NCBI GenBank assembly: GCA_026394555.1
Contig: JAPKXZ010000064.1
Location: 1-56,727, forward strand
Direction: 5' to 3'
From: Methanothrix sp.
Lineage (GTDB): Archaea; Halobacteriota; Methanosarcinia; Methanotrichales; Methanotrichaceae
DNA length: 56,727 bases
Under the pieces are notes generated by a model. It ran no database searches and was not told the DNA's origin. It saw only the letters and a program-made list of their open reading frames with translations. Numbering within the stretch: position 1 is the stretch's first letter; the number at the start of each line of letters is the position of its first letter. A program made the position numbers and the translations under genes. Below, one piece after another: positions 1-7,524 of the stretch.

Positions 1-98
1 CCTGTTTCAATCACGGGATCGAGCGTCCCATAAACTTGTCGGCCTTCACTGCCCATATCCGGCTTAACGTGAACGGATAACAATATGTGGTTTTCCAT
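1..98 (-). CDS. Partial ORF at the left edge, unknown function
   Basis: An ATG at 98 opens a frame that stays open to the window edge (32 codons seen, beginning MENHILLSVHVKPDMGSEGR). It overlaps the last 35 bases of the next gene on the same strand in a different frame. The residues look coding (mixed composition, no stop), but the fragment is too short to assign. It is either a separate downstream gene, translationally coupled to the regulator-like gene before it, or the frameshifted continuation of that gene. No good ribosome binding site is visible ahead of the ATG, which slightly favours the frameshift reading. Confidence 0.35.
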   Translation of the reverse strand, partial: MENHILLSVHVKPDMGSEGRQVYGTLDPVIET

Positions 99-558
99 CC
101 GTCACGTGTGAGCCCCTGCCTGGGCTCATGTGCGTTTCAATACCGATCCCATACTTCTTGAAATTTCTCAAGTAATGTTGATATAATTCCTTCACCTTGG
201 CCTTTCGAAAAGCCATTTCATCGGGCGGTTTCCAATAAGTATTTACCTTATCCAGGTTCTCTTCCCAGATTATTTCTGGGTTTGCCGGCAGATACGTTTC
301 GCGGTCGAAGTCTACATCAGAATCCTCTGTGAAATAGGTCCTGCCAATAATTCCATGCCTCTGCAACTCCTTTCTTCCAGCATACAGTGCTTGCCGATTG
401 ATATCGGTCCCATAAATTGCCTGGGCCTCGTTTAAAATACCCTGGAGATTTGTAGGGAAATTTATTATTAGGCTAACATAATATATTGCAGCGGCCCTGG
501 GATTTTCAAAGTTCAGGCCTCTGAATATTGGAGAGAAAGTCCTGATGATCTCATACAT
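64..558 (-). CDS. Hypothetical protein, possible winged-helix regulator
   Basis: The frame is open from 651, but the ATG at 558 is the better start: AAAGG lies seven bases upstream and a TATA-like AAGTTTAAAAAC (about 583-596) sits at promoter distance. That gives about 164 residues. The N-terminal half is helical with a pattern reminiscent of an archaeal HTH protein (residues about 30-75 of the shorter form, with a KELQRHGIIGRTYF segment like a recognition helix and wing). A PANPEIIWEENLDK segment recalls the linker after the HTH in some TrmB-like archaeal regulators. This is a resemblance from memory, not a firm family call. The C-terminus is rich in basic residues and may be truncated by a frameshift (see the overlapping partial ORF). 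Confidence 0.5.
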   Translation of the reverse strand: MYEIIRTFSPIFRGLNFENPRAAAIYYVSLIINFPTNLQGILNEAQAIYGTDINRQALYAGRKELQRHGIIGRTYFTEDSDVDFDRETYLPANPEIIWEENLDKVNTYWKPPDEMAFRKAKVKELYQHYLRNFKKYGIGIETHMSPGRGSHVTDGKPHIVIRSR

Positions 559-761
559 GGTAGTGCCTTTAAGCAATTGATGAGTTTTTAAACTTATCCA
601 ATTCGTAAAATAGCTCTTTTTATCATATTGTCTGAAATCGTGATAATACATTTTGACTCACTCACGGAGAATGTAAATTAGCAGAAACCACAAATATTGT
701 AGCTTAGATCAATTTATAATCATCGTTATGTGATTATTATGTTAAATATTTTGACGTATGG

Positions 762-780
762 CCGAAAAGTATATGTATAC
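762..780 (+). promoter_or_regulatory. Archaeal promoter for the acyltransferase gene
   Basis: CCGAAAAGTATATGTATAC combines a BRE-like purine-rich stretch (CCGAAAA) with a TATA box. Transcription would start near 800, leaving a leader of roughly 75 bases before the ATG at 875. Confidence 0.5.
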
Positions 781-874
781 TCAAGACAATGCGATGAGTA
801 AGACATAATGAACCCTGTGAGAATGAATCATCCGCAGAATCGATAGTTAAGAAACATGTCTAGTGGGGAACTAA

Positions 875-2320
875 ATGAACCAAACGAAACAGAAGACCAA
901 CGACACCAAAATTCCGGGATGTGTGCGCCGCCTCTCAAATAGTGAGAGGTTCTGGCTGTGGAATCCTGCAGCCAATGTGGTCGTAGCTGCCCGGATTATT
1001 GGAGATGTATCTGAGAAGGGGCTCATGACGGCCATCAATGCTGTTCGCCGCATGCATCCTCTGCTGGGTGCGAGGGTTATCTTCGATGACCACCATGACG
1101 CATGGCTTTCCACGGATAAAGTCCAGGATACGGTGTTACGTACCGTTCCAAGAATATCGGAGACCCAGTGGTTCGAGGAGATCAGGCATGAGAACAGGAT
1201 ACCCTTCGAGCCTGAAATCGGCCCACTGATTAGACTTGTACTTGTCTATTCTCCACAAGTATCGGAGCTGGTTGTATTCGCCACACACAGCATCTGTGAT
1301 GGGGATGCACTGGCAATTCTCATTCGCGATATTCTGATATGCTATGCCAATCCGGCAAAAGAGGTGCAGGTCCTCCAACCGCTCAATTTGGAGGACTGCT
1401 TGCCGAAGGAGAGATTCTCCCTTCCTGGATTAATCGCAAAGACATTCATCAATTACTATAACCGTCAGTGGAGAAATAGGCCATATTACTTCACCCAGAT
1501 GGATTTTAACGAGATTCATAAAGCATACTGGGACAGGACGCGGTATAACATTGCCCTTATCCAGCTTGAGCCGGAAGAGACATCTGTTTTGGCAGCTAAA
1601 TGTCGGGAGAACGGTGTCACCATCACCTCAGCATCCACTGCTGCCTTTCTGGCAGCATATCGGGATATCCTTGGGCCATTTCCCAAGGACAAGAGGGTCA
1701 TATGGGTGGCCTATGACCTGCGCAGGCACCTTCAGAAGAATATAGGGGACGTCTTTGGCCTTTTTGCCGGGGCCATCCAGTTCAAGTTTGACTATAAACC
1801 GAATAAATCCCTCTGGAAAAATGCCAAAAAGCTCCACGGCATCATTCGTAAAGATGTGGAGAATAACAGGATAGCGGGCCGCGAAATGTTGCTAATTGAC
1901 CCGACGCTGATCGATGCATTCAACTTTGTCTTCTCTATGAAGCTCGTCCCCGAGGCCTCCGAAAGGACGAAGAACCTTTCAGCTTTCGTACATGATACTA
2001 AGAATGCTGCACTAGGACTCTCACAGAAGATCATATCCGGCCTCCCAGGGACCATCATCACCAACCTTGGGCGTTTGAACTACCCTGAGATCTATGGGAA
2101 TCTCAGGCTCGATCGCATGTTTTTCATTGTGGGTTCAAGCGGATTTACTCCACTGATACTTGGAGGAGTTGGCCTCAATGGCAAGCTGGTTTTTTCCTTA
2201 AACTATGTAGAAGAAGTGGGAAATGAGGGTTCACCGCTAGATCAGGATATGATCCGGATCCGAAACAGGGCGCTCGAACTCCTGGGATTCCCAGAGAAGG
2301 CCAACGATAGGGCGATGTGA
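875..2320 (+). CDS. Condensation-superfamily acyltransferase (copy 1)
   Basis: This 481-residue protein has the HxxxD motif of the condensation/PapA5/alcohol-acetyltransferase superfamily: H138-S-I-C-D142 followed by Gly. Further C-terminal, a TNLGRL stretch corresponds to the conserved asparagine/glycine segment near the second half-domain tunnel. Such enzymes transfer an acyl group from a CoA or carrier-protein thioester to an alcohol or amine. No carrier or adenylation domain is present, so a free-standing ester-forming role like PapA5 is more likely than peptide synthesis (inference). A GGGGAA stands before the ATG. Copy 2 lies at 3618-5069, collinear over its whole length, with H138 and D142 at the same positions. 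The substrate cannot be told from sequence. The neighbouring methyltransferase suggests a shared small-molecule or lipid pathway. Confidence 0.8.
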   Translation: MNQTKQKTNDTKIPGCVRRLSNSERFWLWNPAANVVVAARIIGDVSEKGLMTAINAVRRMHPLLGARVIFDDHHDAWLSTDKVQDTVLRTVPRISETQWFEEIRHENRIPFEPEIGPLIRLVLVYSPQVSELVVFATHSICDGDALAILIRDILICYANPAKEVQVLQPLNLEDCLPKERFSLPGLIAKTFINYYNRQWRNRPYYFTQMDFNEIHKAYWDRTRYNIALIQLEPEETSVLAAKCRENGVTITSASTAAFLAAYRDILGPFPKDKRVIWVAYDLRRHLQKNIGDVFGLFAGAIQFKFDYKPNKSLWKNAKKLHGIIRKDVENNRIAGREMLLIDPTLIDAFNFVFSMKLVPEASERTKNLSAFVHDTKNAALGLSQKIISGLPGTIITNLGRLNYPEIYGNLRLDRMFFIVGSSGFTPLILGGVGLNGKLVFSLNYVEEVGNEGSPLDQDMIRIRNRALELLGFPEKANDRAM

Positions 2321-2359
2321 AGCCCATGATGAGTCATGAAAATCAAACGGTGTGCGGAC

Positions 2360-2383
2360 TACCCCAACCTGAAGGTCGGGGTA
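2360..2383. mobile_element. Hairpin resembling an IS200/IS605-type end
   Basis: TACCCCAACCT and AGGTCGGGGTA form an 11-bp stem with one mismatch around a GA loop. The following bases (GGGGTATTCGTGACCC, then a TTTGCGCCCC stretch) look like the subterminal hairpin flanks of IS200/IS605 elements as I recall them. No tnpA or tnpB is present here, so this would be a relic end. It lies exactly where copy 1 loses similarity to the copy 2 flank. Confidence 0.35.
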
Positions 2384-2413
2384 TTCGTGACCCTTTGCGC
2401 CCCCTATGTAATA

Positions 2414-2554
2414 GAGGCATTCCTTATGGGGTGGTGCTTTTCCCAGGTCCATAGTGTGACCTGCCAGAATTATAAAAAGGCTTATTTCCACGAGGCGAAT
2501 GAAGGTCGGTATGTATGCAGGTTGTTGAATTTCGTCCATGCAGTGGTTGGGTGA
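2414..2554 (+). pseudogene. 3' remnant of an LCMT-type methyltransferase
   Basis: The last ~46 codons of a methyltransferase survive here. The residues FLM, then QNYKKAYFHEANEGR, then VCRLLNF and HAVVG before a TGA stop align directly with the C-terminus of the complete methyltransferase at 2620-3552 (DYKKSYFHGANEGR, VCSLLNF, YAVVE). No N-terminal part exists: upstream lies the end of the acyltransferase and the transposon-like hairpin. The frame is open back to 2336, but that upstream part has no similarity to the methyltransferase. This is a relic of a second methyltransferase copy. Confidence 0.75.
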
Positions 2555-2619
2555 ATCTGATTAAAACTTGCAACAGATAACAATAAGAGAAGCGTGATAT
2601 TAAAGCAGGTGGATTAACA

Positions 2620-3552
2620 ATGAAAGGATCGGAAGATGCTAAGAAGGATTTTATCAAGACAAACAAGTGGTTCACGGAAAAAGCAAGATCCAGCAGCAAG
2701 ACTGCTGAGGGAATCGCAACCCTCAGGTTCCACGAATCGCAACGGCCCGAAGGCGAACGAATCTGTTATGACCCTTGTGCCGTCCATTTCATAAGCCCGG
2801 AAATATTGGAATGGATAGCTTGTAACCCAGATAAGGCAGAGGCAAGTTGGGAGCAACGCGAGCGCATCCTTCCCGGAATTGACAATTCAGTCATTGCCAG
2901 AGTCAGGTATTTTGATGATTTTGTAAAGAGATCTATCGAAGAAGGGCTTGAGCAGTTGGTTATCTTAGGTGCAGGGTATGATTCTCGTGCCTATAGGATT
3001 GAGGGGCTGACGAAGATAAAAGTCTTTGAAGTAGACCATCCTGCTATGCAAGCTCTGAAAATAGAAAAGATAAGAAAGATCTTTGGCAGCCCACCAGATC
3101 ATGTCACGTACATTCCTGCGGATTTAGGAAGAGAAGATTTTGGCCAAACGCTGTTGGAAATGGGATATAGCCCGTCTAAAAAGACTCTATTCCTCATGGA
3201 GGGGCTCTTATACTACCTTCCGCCTGAGATAGTGAACAAAATCCTTTCCTTCATATCCAAAAATTCGGGCAAAGGCAGTGCCATCATTTTCGATTATTAC
3301 TCACAGTCTGTGGTTGATGGAAGCTGCGAACTGGAAGTGGGAAAGAATCTCTATAACCAGCTGATTCAATATGGAGAGCCTTTGCGGTTTGGCATTAAGG
3401 AAGGAAGTATCGAGGTGTTCCTCATGGAGCGAGGATTTTCCAAGATCCAAAATGTGACCAGTAATGATTATAAAAAATCCTATTTCCACGGAGCAAATGA
3501 AGGCAGGACAGTGTGTAGCCTGTTGAACTTCGCCTATGCAGTGGTCGAATAA
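2620..3552 (+). CDS. LCMT/TIGR00027-type SAM-dependent methyltransferase
   Basis: This 310-residue protein has the features of the leucine carboxyl methyltransferase/PPM1 family (PF04072): an arginine-rich RVRYFDDF helix, the SAM-binding glycine motif LVILGAGYDSRAYR (about residues 107-120), the acidic VFEVDHP strand and the LFLMEGLLYYL segment. Bacterial and mycobacterial members often methylate carboxyl or hydroxyl groups of polyketide-like products, and function here is inferred only to that level. AGGTGG lies seven bases before the ATG. It stands between two acyltransferase paralogues on the same strand, 65 bases ahead of the second, so a common transcript is likely. A 3' fragment of a sister copy lies just upstream. 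Confidence 0.8.
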   Translation: MKGSEDAKKDFIKTNKWFTEKARSSSKTAEGIATLRFHESQRPEGERICYDPCAVHFISPEILEWIACNPDKAEASWEQRERILPGIDNSVIARVRYFDDFVKRSIEEGLEQLVILGAGYDSRAYRIEGLTKIKVFEVDHPAMQALKIEKIRKIFGSPPDHVTYIPADLGREDFGQTLLEMGYSPSKKTLFLMEGLLYYLPPEIVNKILSFISKNSGKGSAIIFDYYSQSVVDGSCELEVGKNLYNQLIQYGEPLRFGIKEGSIEVFLMERGFSKIQNVTSNDYKKSYFHGANEGRTVCSLLNFAYAVVE

Positions 3553-3617
3553 GTTTTGACTGGAGCACTCGCAAGAGTAACATTTAGACGAATTATTTGA
3601 TGAATTGAGGTGACGAA

Positions 3618-5069
3618 ATGAGCCGGAATGAACCGAAGACCTGTGGTATCGATATTTCGGGATGTGCGCACCGTCTCTCCAACACAGAGAGAATATTTCT
3701 TTGGGGCGTCAGATCTAAAATCGCCGTAGTCGCTCGGATTGTGGGGGATGTGGCTGAAAAAGATCTTGTACAATCGATTAAAAAGGTCCGGCAGATGCAT
3801 CCACTGGCGGGCTGCAAAATCATTTTCGATGATCATAATGATGCCTGGTGCTCGACGGAAAATGTCCCCGAAACAATATTGCGCGTCGTGCCAAGGAAAT
3901 CCGAAAACCAATGGTTCAACGAGATCCGCCGCGAGCACTTGATACCTTTCGAGCCGGAAAAAGGACCACTTGTCAGGTTCGTGCTTGTGTATTCGCCACA
4001 GGTTTCAGAATTGATTGCATTTGCCCAGCACTGTATCTGCGACGGCACGGCTGTGGCAAACCTGATCCGCGACGTCCTTGTCTGTTATGCCGAACCGGCA
4101 AAGGAAGTAAAGACCATTCAACCGCCAACTTTGACAGACTACGTGTTGAAAGATGAGGATTCATCCACATCAAAATCTATGGGTGGAGCCATGATCAACA
4201 ATTTTAACAACCAATGGAGGGAAAGGTCGTATCATTTTTCCGGGGCGGACTTTTGTGAGATCCATAATGCATTCTGGAAAAAGGTCAGTTATGGTATGAC
4301 CCTTCTCCAGCTTGAGCCAAAGGAAACGTGTGACTTGATCGCTCGATGCCGGATGAATGGAGTGACCATCATCTCTGCATTGACGACCGCGTTTCTTGCA
4401 GCACGCCAGGAGGTCCTGGGCCCACTTCCCGAAGAAAAGAGAACCATCGGCATCCCATTTGACCTGCGAAGGCACCTTGGAGAGAATATCGTGGAAGCGT
4501 TTTGCTTTTTTGCAGGAGACTTCAACTTGCAGTTCTCATGCAGCCCAGACAAACCATTCTGGGAAAATGCCCGAAAGCTGCATAGTATCATTCAGGAACG
4601 AGTGAAGACGCTCGATACTTCCGCTCTGGACATGAGATATTTTGATCCGACCCTCGTCGATGCAGTCTTCAGCTACGCACAATATGTCCAGAAAATCCCG
4701 GAGGGCTTCGACCGGACAGAAAACCTCTCCAACTTTGCTAAGGATTCAAAGAACATCGCTTTTGCCATCTCCAAGAAGGTTATTTCCAAGCATCCGAGCA
4801 TGATCGTCACGAACCTCGGAAGGTTGGATTTCCCGCAGATCTATGGAGACCTTCGGCTTGATCGAATGTTTTTCGCGCCGCCAGCCAGCGAGACAATTCC
4901 TATGATACTCGGCGGCGTCGGTGTCGGCGGATGCTTGACATTTTGCTTAGTTTATTTGGAGAAGAGAGAGAAAAGTGGCCAATTGCTCGCTTTGGATATG
5001 ATCCGCATCCGAAACCGGGTGCTCGAACTCCTGGGATTCCCGGAGAAGGCCAACGACAGAGCGATGTGA
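3618..5069 (+). CDS. Condensation-superfamily acyltransferase (copy 2)
   Basis: This is a 483-residue paralogue of the protein at 875-2320, collinear from the first 20 residues to the identical C-terminus (LELLGFPEKANDRAM). The catalytic HxxxD is intact (H138-C-I-C-D142-G), so both copies should be active. GAGGTGA sits five bases before the ATG. The divergence between copies is spread through the central region (about residues 160-260 and 340-400), which would be expected if they now accept different acyl donors or acceptors; that is inference. The DNA just past the stop repeats that after copy 1 for about 20 bases (CCCATGATGAGTCATGAAAA), marking the edge of the duplicated segment. Confidence 0.8.
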   Translation: MSRNEPKTCGIDISGCAHRLSNTERIFLWGVRSKIAVVARIVGDVAEKDLVQSIKKVRQMHPLAGCKIIFDDHNDAWCSTENVPETILRVVPRKSENQWFNEIRREHLIPFEPEKGPLVRFVLVYSPQVSELIAFAQHCICDGTAVANLIRDVLVCYAEPAKEVKTIQPPTLTDYVLKDEDSSTSKSMGGAMINNFNNQWRERSYHFSGADFCEIHNAFWKKVSYGMTLLQLEPKETCDLIARCRMNGVTIISALTTAFLAARQEVLGPLPEEKRTIGIPFDLRRHLGENIVEAFCFFAGDFNLQFSCSPDKPFWENARKLHSIIQERVKTLDTSALDMRYFDPTLVDAVFSYAQYVQKIPEGFDRTENLSNFAKDSKNIAFAISKKVISKHPSMIVTNLGRLDFPQIYGDLRLDRMFFAPPASETIPMILGGVGVGGCLTFCLVYLEKREKSGQLLALDMIRIRNRVLELLGFPEKANDRAM

Positions 5070-5084
5070 ATCCCATGATGAGTC

Positions 5085-5579
5085 ATGAAAATAAACAGAT
5101 TAAGGAGATATGTTTATAGTAGAGGTGGGAATATAAAGGTCACAAAGTACATAATAACCTCCCCCGAATGCACAGATATCCTCCCTTCAGACATATCCAC
5201 GATGATCTATGAATTAAAATATGGCGTAAAAGTCAAAGAAACCTGCTTTGGGGCGATCATAGAGGGCGAAGAGCAACCGATCAAGTCGCTGGTCGAAGAG
5301 ATCCGGGCTCTTGACCCACCGGGAATTTTCATTAAGGATCGGGGCTTCCCTCTGGGCGATCCCAGGCGCTGTCGAGGGGTTGATTCTGGTTCTCCTTGCA
5401 AATTAGTCTGGCTAACTTCGGGCAAACGGAGTGGAAGTGTCAGGCCAGGTTGCTACATGATCGAGGCCGAGTCAAAGATGTTGCCGCTGATATCACGAGC
5501 CTTGGCTTCTATGGCCAAAGGAGAGTCAAAAACGGATATGACGTCTGAGCCTATTGGAAATAGACCTTGCAAGCGCTAA
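5085..5579 (+). CDS. Methanogenesis marker protein 6
   Basis: The protein carries the segments I associate with the Mmp6 family (TIGR03272): VKVKETCFGAIIEGEE, EIRALDPPGIF and KDRGFPLGDPRRCR. These are found only in methanogens and relatives, function unknown, so the gene supports a methanogen host. The start is doubtful. The only ordinary start codon in frame is the ATG at 5085, which lies inside the flank shared with the upstream duplicated gene and adds 16-18 unconserved residues. The conserved region begins about residue 19, and the best ribosome binding site (GAGGTG, 5122-5127) is followed five bases later by ATA at 5133, with no ATG, GTG or TTG near it. The duplication may have replaced the original start. 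The C-terminal 20 residues are also unconserved-looking. Confidence 0.75.
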   Translation: MKINRLRRYVYSRGGNIKVTKYIITSPECTDILPSDISTMIYELKYGVKVKETCFGAIIEGEEQPIKSLVEEIRALDPPGIFIKDRGFPLGDPRRCRGVDSGSPCKLVWLTSGKRSGSVRPGCYMIEAESKMLPLISRALASMAKGESKTDMTSEPIGNRPCKR

Positions 5580-5864
5580 CACATACAATCCAGTAGGTTT
5601 AGGCCTTGGAGCCCTTCTGGGTCCGCTTGACCTAGCTCCAGCTTACACACGGTCAGATCTTTCCCGCATGGGGCTTGAAAAGAAACTCAGGGAGGGGCTT
5701 CCCTAACAGATGTTGTTCTCGATACGCATTTTGTTTTGAAAGCGAGGTTGGCCGATTGGGAAACATGGATTACAAGAAGCACAAAAAGTTTTACATTTTC
5801 AGTGATAAGACGCAGAACAAAGCAGAATTTTTATCGAAGAATCGCGTACCATCTCTGTCGTTGA
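5554..5864 (+). pseudogene. Two overlapping frames that look like one decayed gene
   Basis: A frame from TTG 5554 to TAA 5706 encodes about 50 residues with coding character (NTYNPVGLGLGALLGPLDLA, then YTRSDLSRMGLEKKLREGLP). A second frame, open from 5679 to TGA 5864, continues with SLTDVVLDTHFVLKARLADW and a basic tail. They overlap by about 28 bases and neither has a proper start with a ribosome binding site. A single frameshift near 5690-5700 would join them. I do not recognise the family. It overlaps the end of the mmp6 gene by 26 bases, so it could be a relic of a following gene in the marker cluster. Confidence 0.35.
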
Positions 5865-6026
5865 TAAGATCTAGAACCTGACGGCTCCGGCCTCTGACGA
5901 GGTGTCATATGCGCCCCTCCTTGCAACTGCGGGGTATTCGAATAGAGCGATAATTCGACATTTGTATCAGTTTCGCTCCAAGCATGAATCGCACTTAAAT
6001 ATTCAGCCTGTGCAAAGGAATCCATC

Positions 6027-7232
6027 TTGACCCAGATATTCACAGTCACCGACCTGAATCAGAGGATAGCAGACCGCCTGGAGAACGATCCCCGCCTGCA
6101 CGACCTCTGGGCACGAGGCGAGGTCTCCAACTACCTGCATCACCGGTCAGGGCACAGGTATTTCACCCTCAAGGACCAGGGCTCCTCCATCTCCTGCGTT
6201 CTCTTCAAAGGTAGCGCCCTCTCCCTGAACTTTGAGCTGAAGGACGGCACAAATGTGATGGTCTTCGGAGATGTTGCCGTTTACAGGCCGCAGGGCAGAG
6301 TGCAGCTGGTAGCTCGCGGCATAAAGCAGGATGAGGGCCTCGGTTTCCGGCACCTGCAGATGGAGGCCCTCAAAAAGAAGCTGGCCGGGGAGGGGTTATT
6401 CGCCCAGGAAAGAAAGCGGGCGCTGCCTTTGTATCCGGAGCGAATCGGCATTGTTACCTCCCCCCAGGGAGCGGCACTGCAAGATGTTCTGCGAACCATT
6501 GGCACCTATCCCGCCAGAATCATCCTCTCTCCGGCCCAGGTGCAGGGAGAGGGAGCCGAGGAGAGCATTGCCTCTGCCATCTTAGCCCTGCGAGGTCGGG
6601 CTGATGTAATCATAGTATGTCGCGGGGGCGGCTCGACTGAGGATCTGTGGTGCTTCAACTCCGAAATTGTAGCCCGCGCCATATTCGCCTGCGACGTGCC
6701 TGTCATCTCCGCAGTCGGTCACGAGACGGATGTAACCATTGCCGACTATGTGGCGGATATGCGAGCAGCGACGCCCACGGCGGCAGCAAAGATGGCTGTG
6801 CCGGATGTAGAGGAGATAAAGGAAGGACTGCGCTCCACAAAGGTCAGAATAATGCGCGCCCTCTGGACGAACCTGGAACGAAAAGAGGAGCGCCTGGAAT
6901 ATCTAAAGCACAATGTCTCCGCCAAAAGGATGTACTCTCTGGCGCGGGACGCTCGCCAACGCCTGGATATTCTTTGCCAAAGCCTGGACGGCGCCCAGGC
7001 GGAAAAGATGCAAAGCCTGAAAAGCCGTCTGGAGCTGGCCAAAGGACGCCTGACGGCTGTGGGGCCGCGAGCCACTCTTCTCAGGGGCTATGCCATCGCC
7101 CGCTCAGAGAAGGGCCTGATACTGCAAGCCCAGGACGCCCGGCCCGGTGAGGAGATAGAACTGATATTGGGCAGGGGAAGGCTGAGGTGCAGGGTGCTGG
7201 AATGCCGGGATGATAGCGAGGGAGCACTATGA
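6027..7232 (+). CDS. xseA: Exodeoxyribonuclease VII large subunit
   Basis: This 401-residue protein matches XseA throughout: an N-terminal OB-fold (VTDLNQRIADRLE, WARGEVSNYLHH, GHRYFTLKD; residues about 5-95) followed by the catalytic domain with PERIGIVTSP, DVIIVCRGGGSTEDLW and AVGHETDVTIADYVADMRAATPTAAA. The enzyme, with XseB, degrades single-stranded DNA to oligonucleotides in the cytoplasm. The central coiled coil (about 270-340) is shorter than in Escherichia coli, as is common for 400-residue homologues. The start is TTG, preceded by AAAGGA seven bases upstream. A CTTAAATA box about 26 bases before the TTG could act as a promoter. This is a bacterial gene pair, presumably acquired by transfer, known in other Methanosarcinales. 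Confidence 0.93.
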   Translation: MTQIFTVTDLNQRIADRLENDPRLHDLWARGEVSNYLHHRSGHRYFTLKDQGSSISCVLFKGSALSLNFELKDGTNVMVFGDVAVYRPQGRVQLVARGIKQDEGLGFRHLQMEALKKKLAGEGLFAQERKRALPLYPERIGIVTSPQGAALQDVLRTIGTYPARIILSPAQVQGEGAEESIASAILALRGRADVIIVCRGGGSTEDLWCFNSEIVARAIFACDVPVISAVGHETDVTIADYVADMRAATPTAAAKMAVPDVEEIKEGLRSTKVRIMRALWTNLERKEERLEYLKHNVSAKRMYSLARDARQRLDILCQSLDGAQAEKMQSLKSRLELAKGRLTAVGPRATLLRGYAIARSEKGLILQAQDARPGEEIELILGRGRLRCRVLECRDDSEGAL

Positions 7233-7438
7233 AGAAGGAAGAGATGGGCCTGGAAGAGGCTCTGGACAATCTGGAGCAGATTGTAGAGGTGCTGGAAGAG
7301 GGAAAGATGACCTTAGAGGAGAGTCTGGACCTGTATGAAAAGGGCATGAAGCTGGTCAAGCTCTGCAATGCCCGGTTGGAGAGCGCACAGAGAAGGATAG
7401 AATGCCTGACGGGAGAGCTGCCCCCCGATCTGAGCTGA
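7229..7438 (+). CDS. xseB: Exodeoxyribonuclease VII small subunit
   Basis: A 69-residue, highly acidic helical protein with the XseB signature: MGLEEALDNLEQIVEVLEEG, then MTLEESLDLYEKGMKLVKLC. It forms a helical hairpin that binds the coiled coil of XseA. The ATG overlaps the xseA stop (ATGA), so the two subunits are translationally coupled. Length is typical of the family (60-80). Confidence 0.92.
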   Translation: MKKEEMGLEEALDNLEQIVEVLEEGKMTLEESLDLYEKGMKLVKLCNARLESAQRRIECLTGELPPDLS

Positions 7439-7460
7439 TAAGTTTAAATACAATCAATTA

Positions 7461-7509
7461 TGTACTTTTTCATACACCATAGTATTAATTAGTACATTTA
7501 AAGTATATA
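7461..7509 (+). promoter_or_regulatory. Promoter with candidate TRP boxes before trpB
   Basis: TGTACT (7461-7466) and AGTACA (7491-7496) are inverted half-sites exactly 30 bp apart, about three helical turns. They resemble the TGTACA TRP boxes bound by TrpY, the tryptophan repressor described in Methanothermobacter. A TATA-like TTTAAAGTATATA follows at about 7497-7509 and the trpB TTG is at 7525, so the second box abuts the promoter. The link to a TrpY-like repressor is inference; no trpY gene is in the window. Confidence 0.45.
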
Positions 7510-7524
7510 CAAGCCGGTGATCCT

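Noticed and set aside
6647-7150. 167-codon frame inside xseA in another frame
   Set aside because: Lies wholly within the conserved XseA catalytic region and has low-complexity, Arg/Gly-rich content.
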